Assembly: GCA_021781745.1 (NCBI GenBank)
Contig: JAJXWH010000003.1
Location: 62,001 to 126,000, forward strand
DNA: 64,000 bases
Reading direction: 5' to 3'
DNA from: Bacillota bacterium
GTDB taxonomy: Bacteria; Bacillota; Clostridia; Clostridiales; Clostridiaceae
The position numbers and the translations under genes are program-made. This document shows positions 1-8,269 of the stretch, in pieces (the stretch's first letter is position 1; every line of letters starts with the position of its first letter). A model generated the notes under the pieces. The model saw only the letters and a program-made list of their open reading frames with translations. It searched no databases and was not told the origin of the DNA.

Positions 1-123
1 AATATAAACCAACACAAAACTTAAACCATTAATAGATCTTGTTTTAAATTTTCTTATTTGTATTAGCAACACCTTAAATCCAGTAATTGGTGTAATTGTA
101 TTATTCATTAGTAGTACTGCAAT

Positions 124-237
124 CTATGTTTGCTTAGGTAACTCAGCTAATGCACATGCTTCAATTCTCTTATTATTGCAATTTTTAACATTAGGACATT
201 TTCTAGATTGCTCTGCTGTTTTGCTTAATGTTTGCAT
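124..237 (-). CDS. possible 37-aa Cys-containing small protein
   Basis: A short reading frame starts at an ATG 7 nt after a GATGAGG ribosome-binding-like sequence and ends in TAG. The peptide has three cysteines (about residues 14, 20 and 27) and many Asn/Lys residues. I do not recognise a family. It has no visible promoter and no partner gene, so it may be chance. The rest of the first 290 bases holds nothing else I can support. Confidence 0.25.
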   Translation of the reverse strand: MQTLSKTAEQSRKCPNVKNCNNKRIEACALAELPKQT

Positions 238-285
238 TGCATTACCTCATCTCTTTGTCTAGATTATTACGAAACAGTATCTTAA

Positions 286-335
286 ATAAAAAAATATCGC
301 AAATCTATTCTCAGTTTTACGAATAGTGCGATATT
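286..335 (-). terminator. Rho-independent terminator of the small secreted protein gene
   Basis: On the minus strand an AATATCGCA / TGCGATATT type stem (arms 293-310 and 321-335) is followed by a run of seven T residues. It lies about 40 nt downstream of the stop codon at 377. Confidence 0.8.
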
Positions 336-376
336 CTAATTTATTATTTATTTTGCTAATTAATAATTAAACGACA

Positions 377-721
377 TCACTCTGTAAGTTCCAATGGATT
401 AACAAAAACTGCACCTTTACCAAGTAATATAATTGTGTCATTAGGACCTATAGGTATTGTGTTATGCTTTTCTGAATTAGGTTTTAGTCGTATAGATTGA
501 AGTATATTTTGTTCTTCATCCGTAATAATAATGGACATATTATCCTTTGATGAAACGTTTTGAACTGAATAAACACTGTTTTTCGAAGGGTTAAAATCAG
601 ATATTTTATAAATACCTTGGTTAAATGTATTACTGATTGTAACTGGAAATGCAGGTTTTATTCCGAATACAGTAAGCGTTAAACATAAAAAGACCAATAA
701 TAAAACAGTAAATCTTTTCAT
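377..721 (-). CDS. small secreted protein of unknown function
   Basis: A 114-residue protein with a classic signal peptide: MKRF, a hydrophobic core to about residue 20, then a likely cleavage region near residue 25. The mature part is short, beta-rich and lacks cysteines. The start was set at the ATG at 719-721 because AAAGGTGG lies 7 nt upstream; the frame is open 11 codons further but without a better signal. The gene is monocistronic, with its own operator-like palindrome upstream and a terminator downstream. I do not recognise the family. A role at the cell surface or in the medium is inferred only from the signal peptide. Confidence 0.65.
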   Translation of the reverse strand: MKRFTVLLLVFLCLTLTVFGIKPAFPVTISNTFNQGIYKISDFNPSKNSVYSVQNVSSKDNMSIIITDEEQNILQSIRLKPNSEKHNTIPIGPNDTIILLGKGAVFVNPLELTE

Positions 722-786
722 CGCATATCCACCTTTCGGTACTATTATGTCCAATAAATTTAATAATATTTATGCTTATAACCTAT

Positions 787-802
787 ACAAGTATATACTT
801 GT
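787..802. promoter_or_regulatory. 16-bp perfect palindrome overlapping a promoter
   Basis: ACAAGTATATACTTGT is a perfect palindrome. On the minus strand it covers the -10 box of the promoter predicted at 792-820, so a bound protein would block that promoter. The size and symmetry fit a dimeric TetR- or MerR-like regulator, but no such regulator gene is adjacent. Confidence 0.5.
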
Positions 803-820
803 TATACCGAACTTTGTAAA
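792..820 (-). promoter_or_regulatory. sigma-A type promoter of the small secreted protein gene
   Basis: On the minus strand TTTACA (815-820) is followed after exactly 17 nt by TATATA (792-797). The start codon is about 70 nt further on. The rest of 822-1089 is AT-rich and I see no gene in it. Confidence 0.5.
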
Positions 821-1089
821 CATCGCACATTCAATTTTCAAAGAACTTTCGCATAAAGTTAACATATATTTTAAGAGAATAGTATAAGATATCAAAATCG
901 TTTCTATGAACTTTTTAATTACATACATTTTTATTACCTCTCATAATTTTATAATTACATTAAATAATGCTTTTTAATAAACTAATAATATATTATTAAT
1001 ATACAACTATTTATTTAACACCCATACTCATATTATTTAATCAAATGTCATAATTATTAATTATATGTTATAGTAAGTGGGTGTAAATA

Positions 1090-1275
1090 ATGACAGGTTT
1101 TGAAAACTTAACTCCTGAAGATTCTCTAATTTTAACAAATGCAATTGTTATTTCTCTTGCAAAAGGTAAAAATGCTGAAGAGCTAAACGTCCTTGGAAAC
1201 TTCATTGTGGGCATAGGCTGTTTATTAGTAATAACAATAATGGTAACCAAAATAACAGCAATAATAACAACATGA
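1090..1275 (+). CDS. small clostridial helical protein, probably frameshifted near its C-terminus
   Basis: A 61-residue frame beginning MTGFENLTPEDS with two predicted helices and an LGNFIVGIG motif. From memory it resembles short clostridial proteins of unknown function (DUF6774-like); that match is unverified. GTGGGTG lies ahead of the ATG. After about residue 45 the tail becomes an unusual Ile/Thr/Val string, whereas the -1 frame gives a hydrophilic Asn-rich tail of about 28 residues ending at 1313. Asn-rich tails are plausible for such proteins, so a one-base deletion around 1222-1232 is likely. Function unknown. Confidence 0.5.
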   Translation: MTGFENLTPEDSLILTNAIVISLAKGKNAEELNVLGNFIVGIGCLLVITIMVTKITAIITT

Positions 1276-1317
1276 ATAATAATGCTGTTGATGATGATAT
1301 AATAATTGGATAAAGAT

Positions 1318-2010
1318 TTAATCTACCAAAGTAATCCCAAGTTTTTCATAAAACTCTTTATTAATATCATGACATTCTTTAAGGTTATTTTCTTTCCTAA
1401 ACTTTATTACATACAGTTTCATTCCTTCGCCATATATTCCATCTAAATTTTTAGGATAATAGCCTTTTTCTTTCATTTTTCTTTGCACTTCTAAAACATC
1501 CGCCCCTCTATCGCCAGGCTTTAAATTTACAAATCCTTTTTCAAAAGGGCCATATGGGCCTGCGTATATGCATACTATCATTCCACGCTTTACATACTCA
1601 TATAATTCCTCTATATCCTTATTTCGCATTCTAATACATCCATGGGAGGCTTCGCTCCCAATAGAGTATGGTTTATTTGTGCCATGAATTCCATAAATTC
1701 CCCAAGGTACATTTAATCCAATCCACCTTGTGCCAAAACCTCCACTCCATTTAGCCATACGTACCACTTTCCATGTACCTACCGGAGAAGGTGTTTCTTG
1801 TTTACCACTAGCTATTGTATATTTTTTTAATATTATATTTTTCTCAGTATCTATTAAATAAAGCCTTTCTTCACTAATATCAACTAATATAGATATATTA
1901 CTATTAGAATGAATTTTTGATTCCGCATTAACTGCATACCTCAATGAATTTAATATAAAAACAAATATAATTAATAAAATAGTGTTCCTAATAAATCTTC
2001 TTCTTTTCAT
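1318..2010 (-). CDS. L,D-transpeptidase (YkuD domain) with peptidoglycan-binding domain
   Basis: A 230-residue exported or membrane-anchored enzyme predicted to make 3-3 cross-links in peptidoglycan, or attach substrates to it, outside the membrane. Residues 8-27 form a signal/anchor helix. The YkuD domain spans about 38-150 and carries the signature HGTN (109-112) and SHGCIRM with catalytic Cys125 and its partner His. Residues 160-228 look like a peptidoglycan-binding type 1 domain (GDRGADVLEVQ, GIYGEG). The start is an ATG at 2008-2010. Its neighbours are other surface genes. Assignment to the family is secure; the exact in vivo cross-link is not. Confidence 0.92.
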   Translation of the reverse strand: MKRRRFIRNTILLIIFVFILNSLRYAVNAESKIHSNSNISILVDISEERLYLIDTEKNIILKKYTIASGKQETPSPVGTWKVVRMAKWSGGFGTRWIGLNVPWGIYGIHGTNKPYSIGSEASHGCIRMRNKDIEELYEYVKRGMIVCIYAGPYGPFEKGFVNLKPGDRGADVLEVQRKMKEKGYYPKNLDGIYGEGMKLYVIKFRKENNLKECHDINKEFYEKLGITLVD

Positions 2011-2087
2011 TTGTTACACTCCGTTTCATCTACCCTATTTGTAATATCTTCACGTTACGATATCTTTTTAGACTTTTTGTATACGAT

Positions 2088-3049
2088 TTATTTCTTTATT
2101 GGAAAATATAGCTCTTTTGTTTCTTCAGTTATTGTTCTAAATTCATAACCTCTTGATTTATAGTATTTTATTATTTGAGGAAGAGCTTTACACGTATTTT
2201 GGTGATTGTTTGTGCAATGCAAAAGCAATATAATCTTATTCTTATTTTCACTTCCATTTATAGCTTTTTCATATAATTCACATGATGATGTTTTAGGTTT
2301 TAATCCATCACTATTTTCCAAATTCTAATCATACACTTTAAAATTCTTATCATGTAATTTTTTAAGAAAATTATTACTTAAACGTTTATGACCGCCGCCT
2401 GGAAACCTAATTATATTAGGTGTTATTCCAGCAACCTTGTTTATTGCATTCCTGCAATCGATCATTTCTTTAATAAAGTTATCTTCATCACTGTAAATTA
2501 TGTTATAGTCATGTGTATAACTATGTAGGCCTAAACTATTTCCTTCATTATAAATTCTCTTTACCACCGCTTCCCTGCCTTTAATCTGATTTCCAATCAA
2601 AAAAAATGTTGCCTTTACTTTATTCTCTTTTAATATATCTAAAACATTACTTGTCACAGTAAAACTTGGTCCATCATCAAATGTTAAATAAATAATTTTT
2701 TTCTTATTTGTTGCAACAGTCTTATCTTCTTCGACTATTTCGCGTGATTCAGATGTAGCTTTCTCATCAGATTTCTCAGTAACATTTTGGCTGGATTTTT
2801 CAGATGATGCTTCATTATTGTTTTCTTTAGATTCTGCCTAGCTCTTTTCTTCTTTATTTCCATCAGAATTTTACTTGGTTCATTACTAGATTTTTCACCT
2901 AATTCTTTCTCATCTGATTCATCAGGTTTTGCCTCTGATTGTTCATTATTTATTTGATTTTCAGGAGAAGGTACAGTTTTACCGAACTTACAACCAATAA
3001 GCAATACACCAAAAGCAAAGATTAAAATATATTTTAATTTACGTCTCAT
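2088..3049 (-). pseudogene. decayed lipoprotein polysaccharide deacetylase (NodB family)
   Basis: The pieces add up to one former protein of about 320 residues. The start at 3049 follows GGAGGAAC and gives a lipoprotein signal with lipobox LIGC. A long Ser/Glu/Lys linker follows, and then the NodB domain: TFDDGPSF near 2670, HSYTHDY near 2520, RFPGGG near 2405. Three lesions are visible: a frameshift near 2865, an in-frame TAG in the linker near 2840, and an in-frame TAG at 2322-2324 where homologues, as I recall them, have Trp (context VYD-stop-NLENSDGL). The C-terminal part (LLLHC, RTITEETKELYFPI) is otherwise intact. NodB enzymes deacetylate peptidoglycan or chitin-like sugars at the surface. 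The decay looks recent because both halves keep good similarity. Confidence 0.85.
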
Positions 3050-3337
3050 AATAGTTCCTCCAATCCAGCTTGCTTTTTTCATTGATGAATTAGTTTATAT
3101 TTCTTATTGTTTGTTTTTTTGTCTTCTTTATTTGTGGTAATTTAAAACACTTCGTAGTACCTATTTAATTGCAAATCACGTGTATCATTAAGATAATTAT
3201 TAAATTAATATTTACATATTCTTTTAAATAATATCAAGTTGTCAATTATATCCTATAATCATAATTAATGTTTTGACAAAATTTCACCTCACAATGTGGT
3301 ATTTCTTATATAATATTGAATATTATATAATTATATT

Positions 3338-3367
3338 GTATTATTATTCCGTTTTATTGTATAATAT
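3338..3367 (+). promoter_or_regulatory. likely promoter of hcp copy 1
   Basis: TTGTAT and TATAAT are separated by 18 nt and lie about 45 nt ahead of the start codon. I see no copy of the FNR-type palindrome found elsewhere in this island. The 3083-3337 stretch is AT-rich with no gene. Confidence 0.4.
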
Positions 3368-3410
3368 ATCCAGAGTATTATATTATGTAAATATGAGAGG
3401 AGTTTTTATT

Positions 3411-5057
3411 ATGGTAGAAAAAATGTTTTGTTATCAATGTGAACAAACTGCTGGGGGTAAGGGATGTACTAAAATAGGTGTGTGTGGTAAAACACCTGAA
3501 ATTGCAGCAATGCAAGATTTATTGATTTATCAATTAAAAGGAATAAGTGTTTACGCAAAAGAACTTTTAAATAAAAATGAAAAGGTTGACACATCGGTAG
3601 CCTCTTTTGTTGAAGATTCTTTATTTATGACATTAACTAATGTTAATTTTGACCCTAAGGCTCACCTTATTCAACTTAAAAAGTCTCAAGAAATTAAAGA
3701 GTCTTTAAGAGCAAAGGTTAAATCTGAAAATATCACCTCTCCTGAAGCGCTGTACAACCTAAGTGATTCTAAAGAATCTATACTTGAAGATGCTGAAAAA
3801 GCTGGAATAATGTACGATGAAAACTTAGATCCAGATATTCGTTCTCTTAGAGAAACTATAAAATATGGTTTAAAAGGAATCGCTGCTTATTCTCATCAAG
3901 CTAGATTTATAAAATATACTAGCGATGAAGTAAATGACTTCTATTTTAAGGCTTTAGCAGCTTTAGCTGATGATAGTTTAAATCTTGAAGATTTGATTAA
4001 ACTTGCAATGGAAACAGGTACTATGAGTGTTAAGATTATGGAAGTTTTAGATACTGCTAATAATACTACTTATAGTTCTCCATCACCTACAAAAGTTAAT
4101 GTAAATATTAAAAAAGGTCCATTCATAGTAGTTTCTGGACATGATTTAAGAGATCTAGAAATGTTACTTGAGCAAACTGAGGGTAAAGGAATAAATATTT
4201 ATACTCATGGCGAAATGTTACCTTCACATGGATATCCTGAATTAAACAAATATCCTCATTTAGTGGGTAATTTCGGAAGTGCATGGCAAAATCAACAAAA
4301 AGAATTTGATAATATACCTGGTTGTATTTTAATGACAACAAACTGCTTAATGAGACCAAAAGATTCTTATATAGATAGAATATTCTCAACAAGTGTTGTT
4401 GGATTTGATGGTATTAAACATATTGAAAAAGATGAAAATGGATATAAGGATTTCTCTGAAATAATAAATAAAGCACTTGAACTTGGTGGTTTCACAGAAG
4501 ACGAAGAAGTTAAAGAAATTTTAGTAGGCTTTGGGCATAAGGCAACCTTAGGTCATGCTGAAACAATTATTAATGCAGTTAAAGACGGAAAAGTTAAGCA
4601 CTTCTTCTTAATTGGTGGATGTGATGGTGCAAAGCCTGGAAGAAATTATTATACAGAGTTTGCTGAAAAAATTCCAAGTGACTGTATTATTCTTACTTTA
4701 GCGTGTGGAAAATATCGTTTCAACAAATTACAATTTGGTGAAGTTGCAGGACTTCCAAGATTGCTTGATGTTGGACAATGTAATGATGCATACTCAGCAG
4801 TTAGAATAGCTTTAGCTTTAGCTGATGCATTTAACTGTACAGTTAATGATTTACCTTTATCAATAGTATTGTCTTGGTATGAACAAAAAGCTGTATGTGA
4901 TTTACTAGCATTACTTTCATTAGGCGTAAAAGGAATGTATATCGGGCCAAGCTTACCTGCTTTCTTAACTCCTAATGTATTAAATTTCTTAGTTGATAAT
5001 TTCGATCTTAAACCAATCAGTACTCCTGATGAGGATTTAAAACAAATATTAGGCTAA
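3411..5057 (+). CDS. hcp: hybrid cluster protein (hydroxylamine reductase type), copy 1
   Basis: A 548-residue cytoplasmic Hcp. The family carries a cubane [4Fe-4S] and a hybrid [Fe-S-O] cluster, reduces hydroxylamine in vitro and is now regarded mainly as an NO reductase. The N-terminal cluster motif is C-x2-C-x8-C-x5-C (CYQC...), the strict-anaerobe class I spacing. Hybrid-cluster ligand regions are visible: [53 protein letters not shown] and SWYEQKAV. The start was placed at the ATG at 3411 because GAGAGGAG lies 8 nt upstream; the frame is open further upstream but contains AT-rich non-protein-like sequence. It is transcribed away from the rest of the island and ends at a strong bidirectional terminator. 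It is close to copy 2 throughout. Confidence 0.95.
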   Translation: MVEKMFCYQCEQTAGGKGCTKIGVCGKTPEIAAMQDLLIYQLKGISVYAKELLNKNEKVDTSVASFVEDSLFMTLTNVNFDPKAHLIQLKKSQEIKESLRAKVKSENITSPEALYNLSDSKESILEDAEKAGIMYDENLDPDIRSLRETIKYGLKGIAAYSHQARFIKYTSDEVNDFYFKALAALADDSLNLEDLIKLAMETGTMSVKIMEVLDTANNTTYSSPSPTKVNVNIKKGPFIVVSGHDLRDLEMLLEQTEGKGINIYTHGEMLPSHGYPELNKYPHLVGNFGSAWQNQQKEFDNIPGCILMTTNCLMRPKDSYIDRIFSTSVVGFDGIKHIEKDENGYKDFSEIINKALELGGFTEDEEVKEILVGFGHKATLGHAETIINAVKDGKVKHFFLIGGCDGAKPGRNYYTEFAEKIPSDCIILTLACGKYRFNKLQFGEVAGLPRLLDVGQCNDAYSAVRIALALADAFNCTVNDLPLSIVLSWYEQKAVCDLLALLSLGVKGMYIGPSLPAFLTPNVLNFLVDNFDLKPISTPDEDLKQILG

Positions 5058-5120
5058 ACTTTTAAAGTTGGACAAGTATTTGAACTATTGCAAAATGCAT
5101 AAAGCCACTGTATAAAATTG

Positions 5121-5166
5121 AAAACCATGCAATAAGGGAGATAAATCTCCTTATTGCATGGTTTTT
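5121..5166. terminator. bidirectional Rho-independent terminator
   Basis: A near-perfect stem (AAAACCATGCAATAAGG / CCTTATTGCATGGTTTT) with a short loop separates the converging hcp copy 1 and flavodoxin genes and has T runs on both sides. Confidence 0.9.
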
Positions 5167-5173
5167 GTTATTC

Positions 5174-5590
5174 CTATTTTGCTATTAATTTTCCAAAATC
5201 TCTGCATTTGTCTTCATCTTCACCTTCAGGAGATTCCTGCACGGTTAAACCTTCGTTTATTAATATAGCACCATATGACTCCATTCTCTTTTCCCATTCT
5301 GTCATCCATTCACCATTGCCCCATCCCCATGAACCAAAAAGAGCAACTTTCTTTCCTTGCAAACTTCCTTCTAATGATTTAACAAAAGGTTCCATTTCAC
5401 TTTCATCTAATTCTTCTGATCCATAAGCTGAGCATCCTAAAATAAGTATTTCTTCATTATTAACATCATCAAGTGTTGCATTTGATACTTCAACTAATTC
5501 GGCTTTCTTCCCCTCTGATTCTATTCCTTCTAGAATTAAGTTTGCCATTTTTTCTGTATTTCCTGTTTGACTAAAATATATTATTTTCAT
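5174..5590 (-). CDS. short-chain flavodoxin
   Basis: A 138-residue FMN protein that shuttles low-potential electrons in the cytoplasm. The phosphate-binding loop SQTGNTEKMA is near the N-terminus; the 50s loop is GCSAYGSEELDESE, and GSWGWGNGEW is the second flavin loop. The length is typical of clostridial flavodoxins. The start ATG at 5588-5590 has GGGAGG 7 nt upstream. Its promoter carries one of three identical FNR-type palindromes, so it is probably induced with the reductase-gapN and DUF2249 genes. As part of this island it is a plausible electron donor for the Hcp proteins; that is inference. Confidence 0.93.
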   Translation of the reverse strand: MKIIYFSQTGNTEKMANLILEGIESEGKKAELVEVSNATLDDVNNEEILILGCSAYGSEELDESEMEPFVKSLEGSLQGKKVALFGSWGWGNGEWMTEWEKRMESYGAILINEGLTVQESPEGEDEDKCRDFGKLIAK

Positions 5591-5654
5591 ATTAATACCT
5601 CCCAAATTATGCTATCTACTTCTTAAATTGTTTTTTTATTTAACTTCTGACATT

Positions 5655-5695
5655 ATTATAACTTTATTTGTTTTTAAAAAATGTGATTGAAATCA
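5655..5695 (-). promoter_or_regulatory. FNR-type activator site plus -10 box (flavodoxin promoter)
   Basis: TGATTGAAATCA (5684-5695) is a TGAT-N4-ATCA palindrome. TATAAT lies at 5655-5660 on the minus strand. The distance from palindrome centre to the -10 box is 29.5 bp, placing the site at about -41.5, the class II activator position. There is no good -35 box, as expected for an activated promoter. Confidence 0.8.
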
Positions 5696-5729
5696 AATCT
5701 CAATAGAATATTTCATTTTTCTGCCACTC

Positions 5730-7196
5730 TTAATTATGTATTGATAGATTTATTATAGTAGCCTTAGGTCTAGACATAGATTCAATTGAATATTTTATCC
5801 CCTGAGTTCCTATACCAGAAGCTTTCACACCAAGGAATGGGAAATTATCAGGACCTCTTTCTGTTTTATTATTTACTTGAACTGTTCCTACTTCTAACTT
5901 ATCAGCCACATAAAAAGCATTATCTATGTTCTTTGTAAATACAGCACTTTGAAGCCCATATTCTGATTCATTAGCTATTTCTATAGCTTCATCTTTATCT
6001 TTAACCCTAATAATTGGAAGTACAGGGCCAAATGGTTCTTCCCATGCAATTCTCATGTCTAAAGTAACATTATCAAAAAGTGTTGGATAAATTAAATTTC
6101 CATCTCTGTTTCCTCCTACAATTAAGTCAGCTCCTTTACCCTTTGCATCTTCTATTAATTCAATAACAAAATCTGCAGCTTTAGAACTAATAAGAGGTAC
6201 AACATCTACATCTTTCTCTAAAGGATTCCCTACAGTAAGCTTTTCCATCTTTTCTTTGATTTTTTCTAATAATTCATCTGCTACTTCATCTACTACTAAA
6301 ATTCTCTTTACCGCTGTGCATCTTTGACCTGAATATGAATATCCACCTGCAACTATATTACTTGCAGTTAGTTCAAGATCAGCATCTTCTAAAACTATAG
6401 CTGCATCCTTGCCACCTAATTCCATTAAAAGAGGTACCATACTAGTCATCTTAGAAATTCTAGTTCCTACTTCTGTACTACCTGTAAAGTTGATGAAATT
6501 TATCCCTTTATGAGTAGTAATATAATCTCCAATTTCACTTCCTTTACCTGTAACTGTATTTAGTACTCCGGCTGGAACCCCTGCTTTTTCGAATATTCTT
6601 GCTAGATATAATCCACATAAGCTCCCTTGAGTTGCTGGTTTTAATACAATGGAATTTCCCGCCATTAAACCAGGTGCTATTTTAGAAGCTGATAAATTTA
6701 TTGGATAATTAAAAGGAGATATTGCAAGTACAACTCCTAATGGTTCCCTTTTTACAACTGACATCTTATTATTCTTAAAACCTGGGAAGCTATCTCCTGG
6801 AATACTTTCACCAGATAAATTCTTAGCTGTATCTGCTGTAAACCTTATAAAATCTGCTGTTCTGGATACTTCTGATCTGCAGCTTTTTCTATCTTTTGCA
6901 ATTTCCATCATCATAAGTTCTGATAATTCATCTATATTTTCCAGTAAAATGTCTGATGCTTTATATAATATTTCTGCTCTTGCATTTATAGTTGTGTTAT
7001 TCCACTTTCTTTGAGCTTCTTTAGCTGTTACTACTGCAGTATCTACCTCTTCCTTTGTCATAGCCGGTACTCTACCTAACAATGAATTATCAAGTGGTGA
7101 TTTTATCTCTACAAAGTTTTCACTTCTGCTGCTAACCCATTCCCCATTTATTAAATTTTTAAAAGTATTGTTTTTATTTTTTATATGATTAAACAT
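5730..7196 (-). CDS. gapN: non-phosphorylating NADP-dependent glyceraldehyde-3-phosphate dehydrogenase
   Basis: A 488-residue aldehyde dehydrogenase that closely follows the Streptococcus mutans GapN pattern as I recall it. It oxidises glyceraldehyde-3-phosphate directly to 3-phosphoglycerate, making NADPH and bypassing ATP formation by phosphoglycerate kinase. Visible motifs: ISPFNYPINL with the oxyanion Asn, NFTGSTEVG (cofactor loop), LMELGGKDAAIVLEDADL with the general-base Glu, YSGQRCTAVKR with the catalytic Cys, and WEEPFGPVLPIIR. The start at 7196 is preceded by GAGGAGG; the upstream in-frame ATG overlaps that ribosome site and was rejected. It lies 32 nt behind the reductase gene and is almost surely in its operon, hence under the FNR-type promoter at 8083-8123. 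No terminator is obvious after it. Confidence 0.93.
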   Translation of the reverse strand: MFNHIKNKNNTFKNLINGEWVSSRSENFVEIKSPLDNSLLGRVPAMTKEEVDTAVVTAKEAQRKWNNTTINARAEILYKASDILLENIDELSELMMMEIAKDRKSCRSEVSRTADFIRFTADTAKNLSGESIPGDSFPGFKNNKMSVVKREPLGVVLAISPFNYPINLSASKIAPGLMAGNSIVLKPATQGSLCGLYLARIFEKAGVPAGVLNTVTGKGSEIGDYITTHKGINFINFTGSTEVGTRISKMTSMVPLLMELGGKDAAIVLEDADLELTASNIVAGGYSYSGQRCTAVKRILVVDEVADELLEKIKEKMEKLTVGNPLEKDVDVVPLISSKAADFVIELIEDAKGKGADLIVGGNRDGNLIYPTLFDNVTLDMRIAWEEPFGPVLPIIRVKDKDEAIEIANESEYGLQSAVFTKNIDNAFYVADKLEVGTVQVNNKTERGPDNFPFLGVKASGIGTQGIKYSIESMSRPKATIINLSIHN

Positions 7197-7228
7197 AATC
7201 AATTTCCTCCTCATTTGTTTATACTTTG

Positions 7229-8002
7229 TTACTCTTTTGTTATATCTACTCCTGCTTCAAACATTTCAAAGTTTATATTTTCCTTTTCAATGGCCATTGA
7301 TATTAAATTATGATAAACAGTTTTCATAAATGGCACTGGTCCACAAAAATAGAAGTCTCCATCCTTTGGCAAGTTATCTATCATCCATTTCTCTGATATC
7401 CTGCCTTGTACATCAAAATCTTTTCCTAATTTTTCATTTTCTTTAGGACGTGTATAAAATACATTACTTTTGAAATTATTATTATGTAATTTTACTGTTT
7501 CTTCTTTAAAACTATGATGAGTTGAATTAGGTATGCTATAAATGAAGTGAATTTTTCTATCACTGTTTACTGCATCATAAGCCATTGTAAGCATCGGTGT
7601 TATTCCAATTCCCCCTCCTATTAAAACTAGTGGCTTTTCACTATCCTTTAATATGAAATTTCCAAGAGGTGCAGTTATTTGAAGATTATCTCCTGCCTTT
7701 ATTTCATCACATAGTTTTTTGCTTAAGTAACCATTCTCTTCTCTCTTTACACTTATTCTATAAAATTCTTCATTAGAATTCATGGACAATGTATATTGTC
7801 TAGGTTTAGTAAAAGTATTATCTTCATTTTTTATTCTGACAGTTATAAATTGCCCTGCTATAAATTCAGGAAGCTTACTTCCATCTAATGATTTTAAATA
7901 GAATGATGTAACTACCTCATCTTCTTTAACTGTTTTATATACAAGGAAGTCTTTAAATCCCTTCCATTTGTTATTTGAATTTATCTTATTAGAATCTATC
8001 AT
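7229..8002 (-). CDS. flavohemoprotein-type FAD/NAD(P)H oxidoreductase without a globin domain
   Basis: A 257-residue ferredoxin-NADP reductase fold. The FAD-binding barrel (about 20-120) contains RQYTLS. The NAD-binding domain (about 128-250) contains LIGGGIGITPM and YFCGPVPFM, and the C-terminus EMFEAG matches the reductase half of bacterial flavohemoglobin (Hmp). No globin precedes it and no plant-type [2Fe-2S] domain follows it, so it is neither a complete Hmp nor a typical Hcr. It likely passes electrons from NAD(P)H to another protein; Hcp, rubredoxin or flavodoxin from this island are candidates by context only. The start ATG at 8002 has GAGGAGG upstream. First gene of the reductase-gapN operon. 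Confidence 0.85.
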   Translation of the reverse strand: MIDSNKINSNNKWKGFKDFLVYKTVKEDEVVTSFYLKSLDGSKLPEFIAGQFITVRIKNEDNTFTKPRQYTLSMNSNEEFYRISVKREENGYLSKKLCDEIKAGDNLQITAPLGNFILKDSEKPLVLIGGGIGITPMLTMAYDAVNSDRKIHFIYSIPNSTHHSFKEETVKLHNNNFKSNVFYTRPKENEKLGKDFDVQGRISEKWMIDNLPKDGDFYFCGPVPFMKTVYHNLISMAIEKENINFEMFEAGVDITKE

Positions 8003-8082
8003 TGAAATCCTCCTCATTTTTCTTCAGTTCTTTATTTTAATGCTTGTTTTTCTTAAGCTTGTTTCATTTAGCTCATGAGCCT

Positions 8083-8123
8083 ATTATATCTTTGCAAAAA
8101 CAAAAACAATATGATTTCAATCA
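8083..8123 (-). promoter_or_regulatory. FNR-type activator site plus -10 box (reductase-gapN promoter)
   Basis: TGATTTCAATCA (8112-8123) is the reverse complement of the flavodoxin site. TATAAT is at 8083-8088 (minus strand), again with 29.5 bp from centre to -10 box. Confidence 0.8.
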
Positions 8124-8213
8124 AGTTTTAAAAAAATTCAAATTCTAAAATTAAAATGAAATAAACACTGACTCAATTTATACTGCATTACTAAATTTAT
8201 AATTATATATAAC

Positions 8214-8245
8214 AAAAAAACTATCTCTAAAATTGAGATAGTTTC
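8214..8245. terminator. terminator of hcp copy 2 (bidirectional)
   Basis: An AACTATCTC / GAGATAGTT stem is followed on the minus strand by seven T residues, about 25 nt past the hcp copy 2 stop codon. Confidence 0.85.
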
Positions 8246-8269
8246 TATTTAAATTATTATTATTTACAT

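Noticed and set aside
3221..3310. FNR-type site upstream of hcp copy 1
   Set aside because: CACAATGTG and TTGACA-like words are present, but none has the TGAT-N4-ATCA form or the 29.5-bp geometry.
4123..4392. Antisense frame inside hcp copy 1 and many similar ones in other genes
   Set aside because: They lie wholly within well-supported genes and show no ribosome sites or family motifs.
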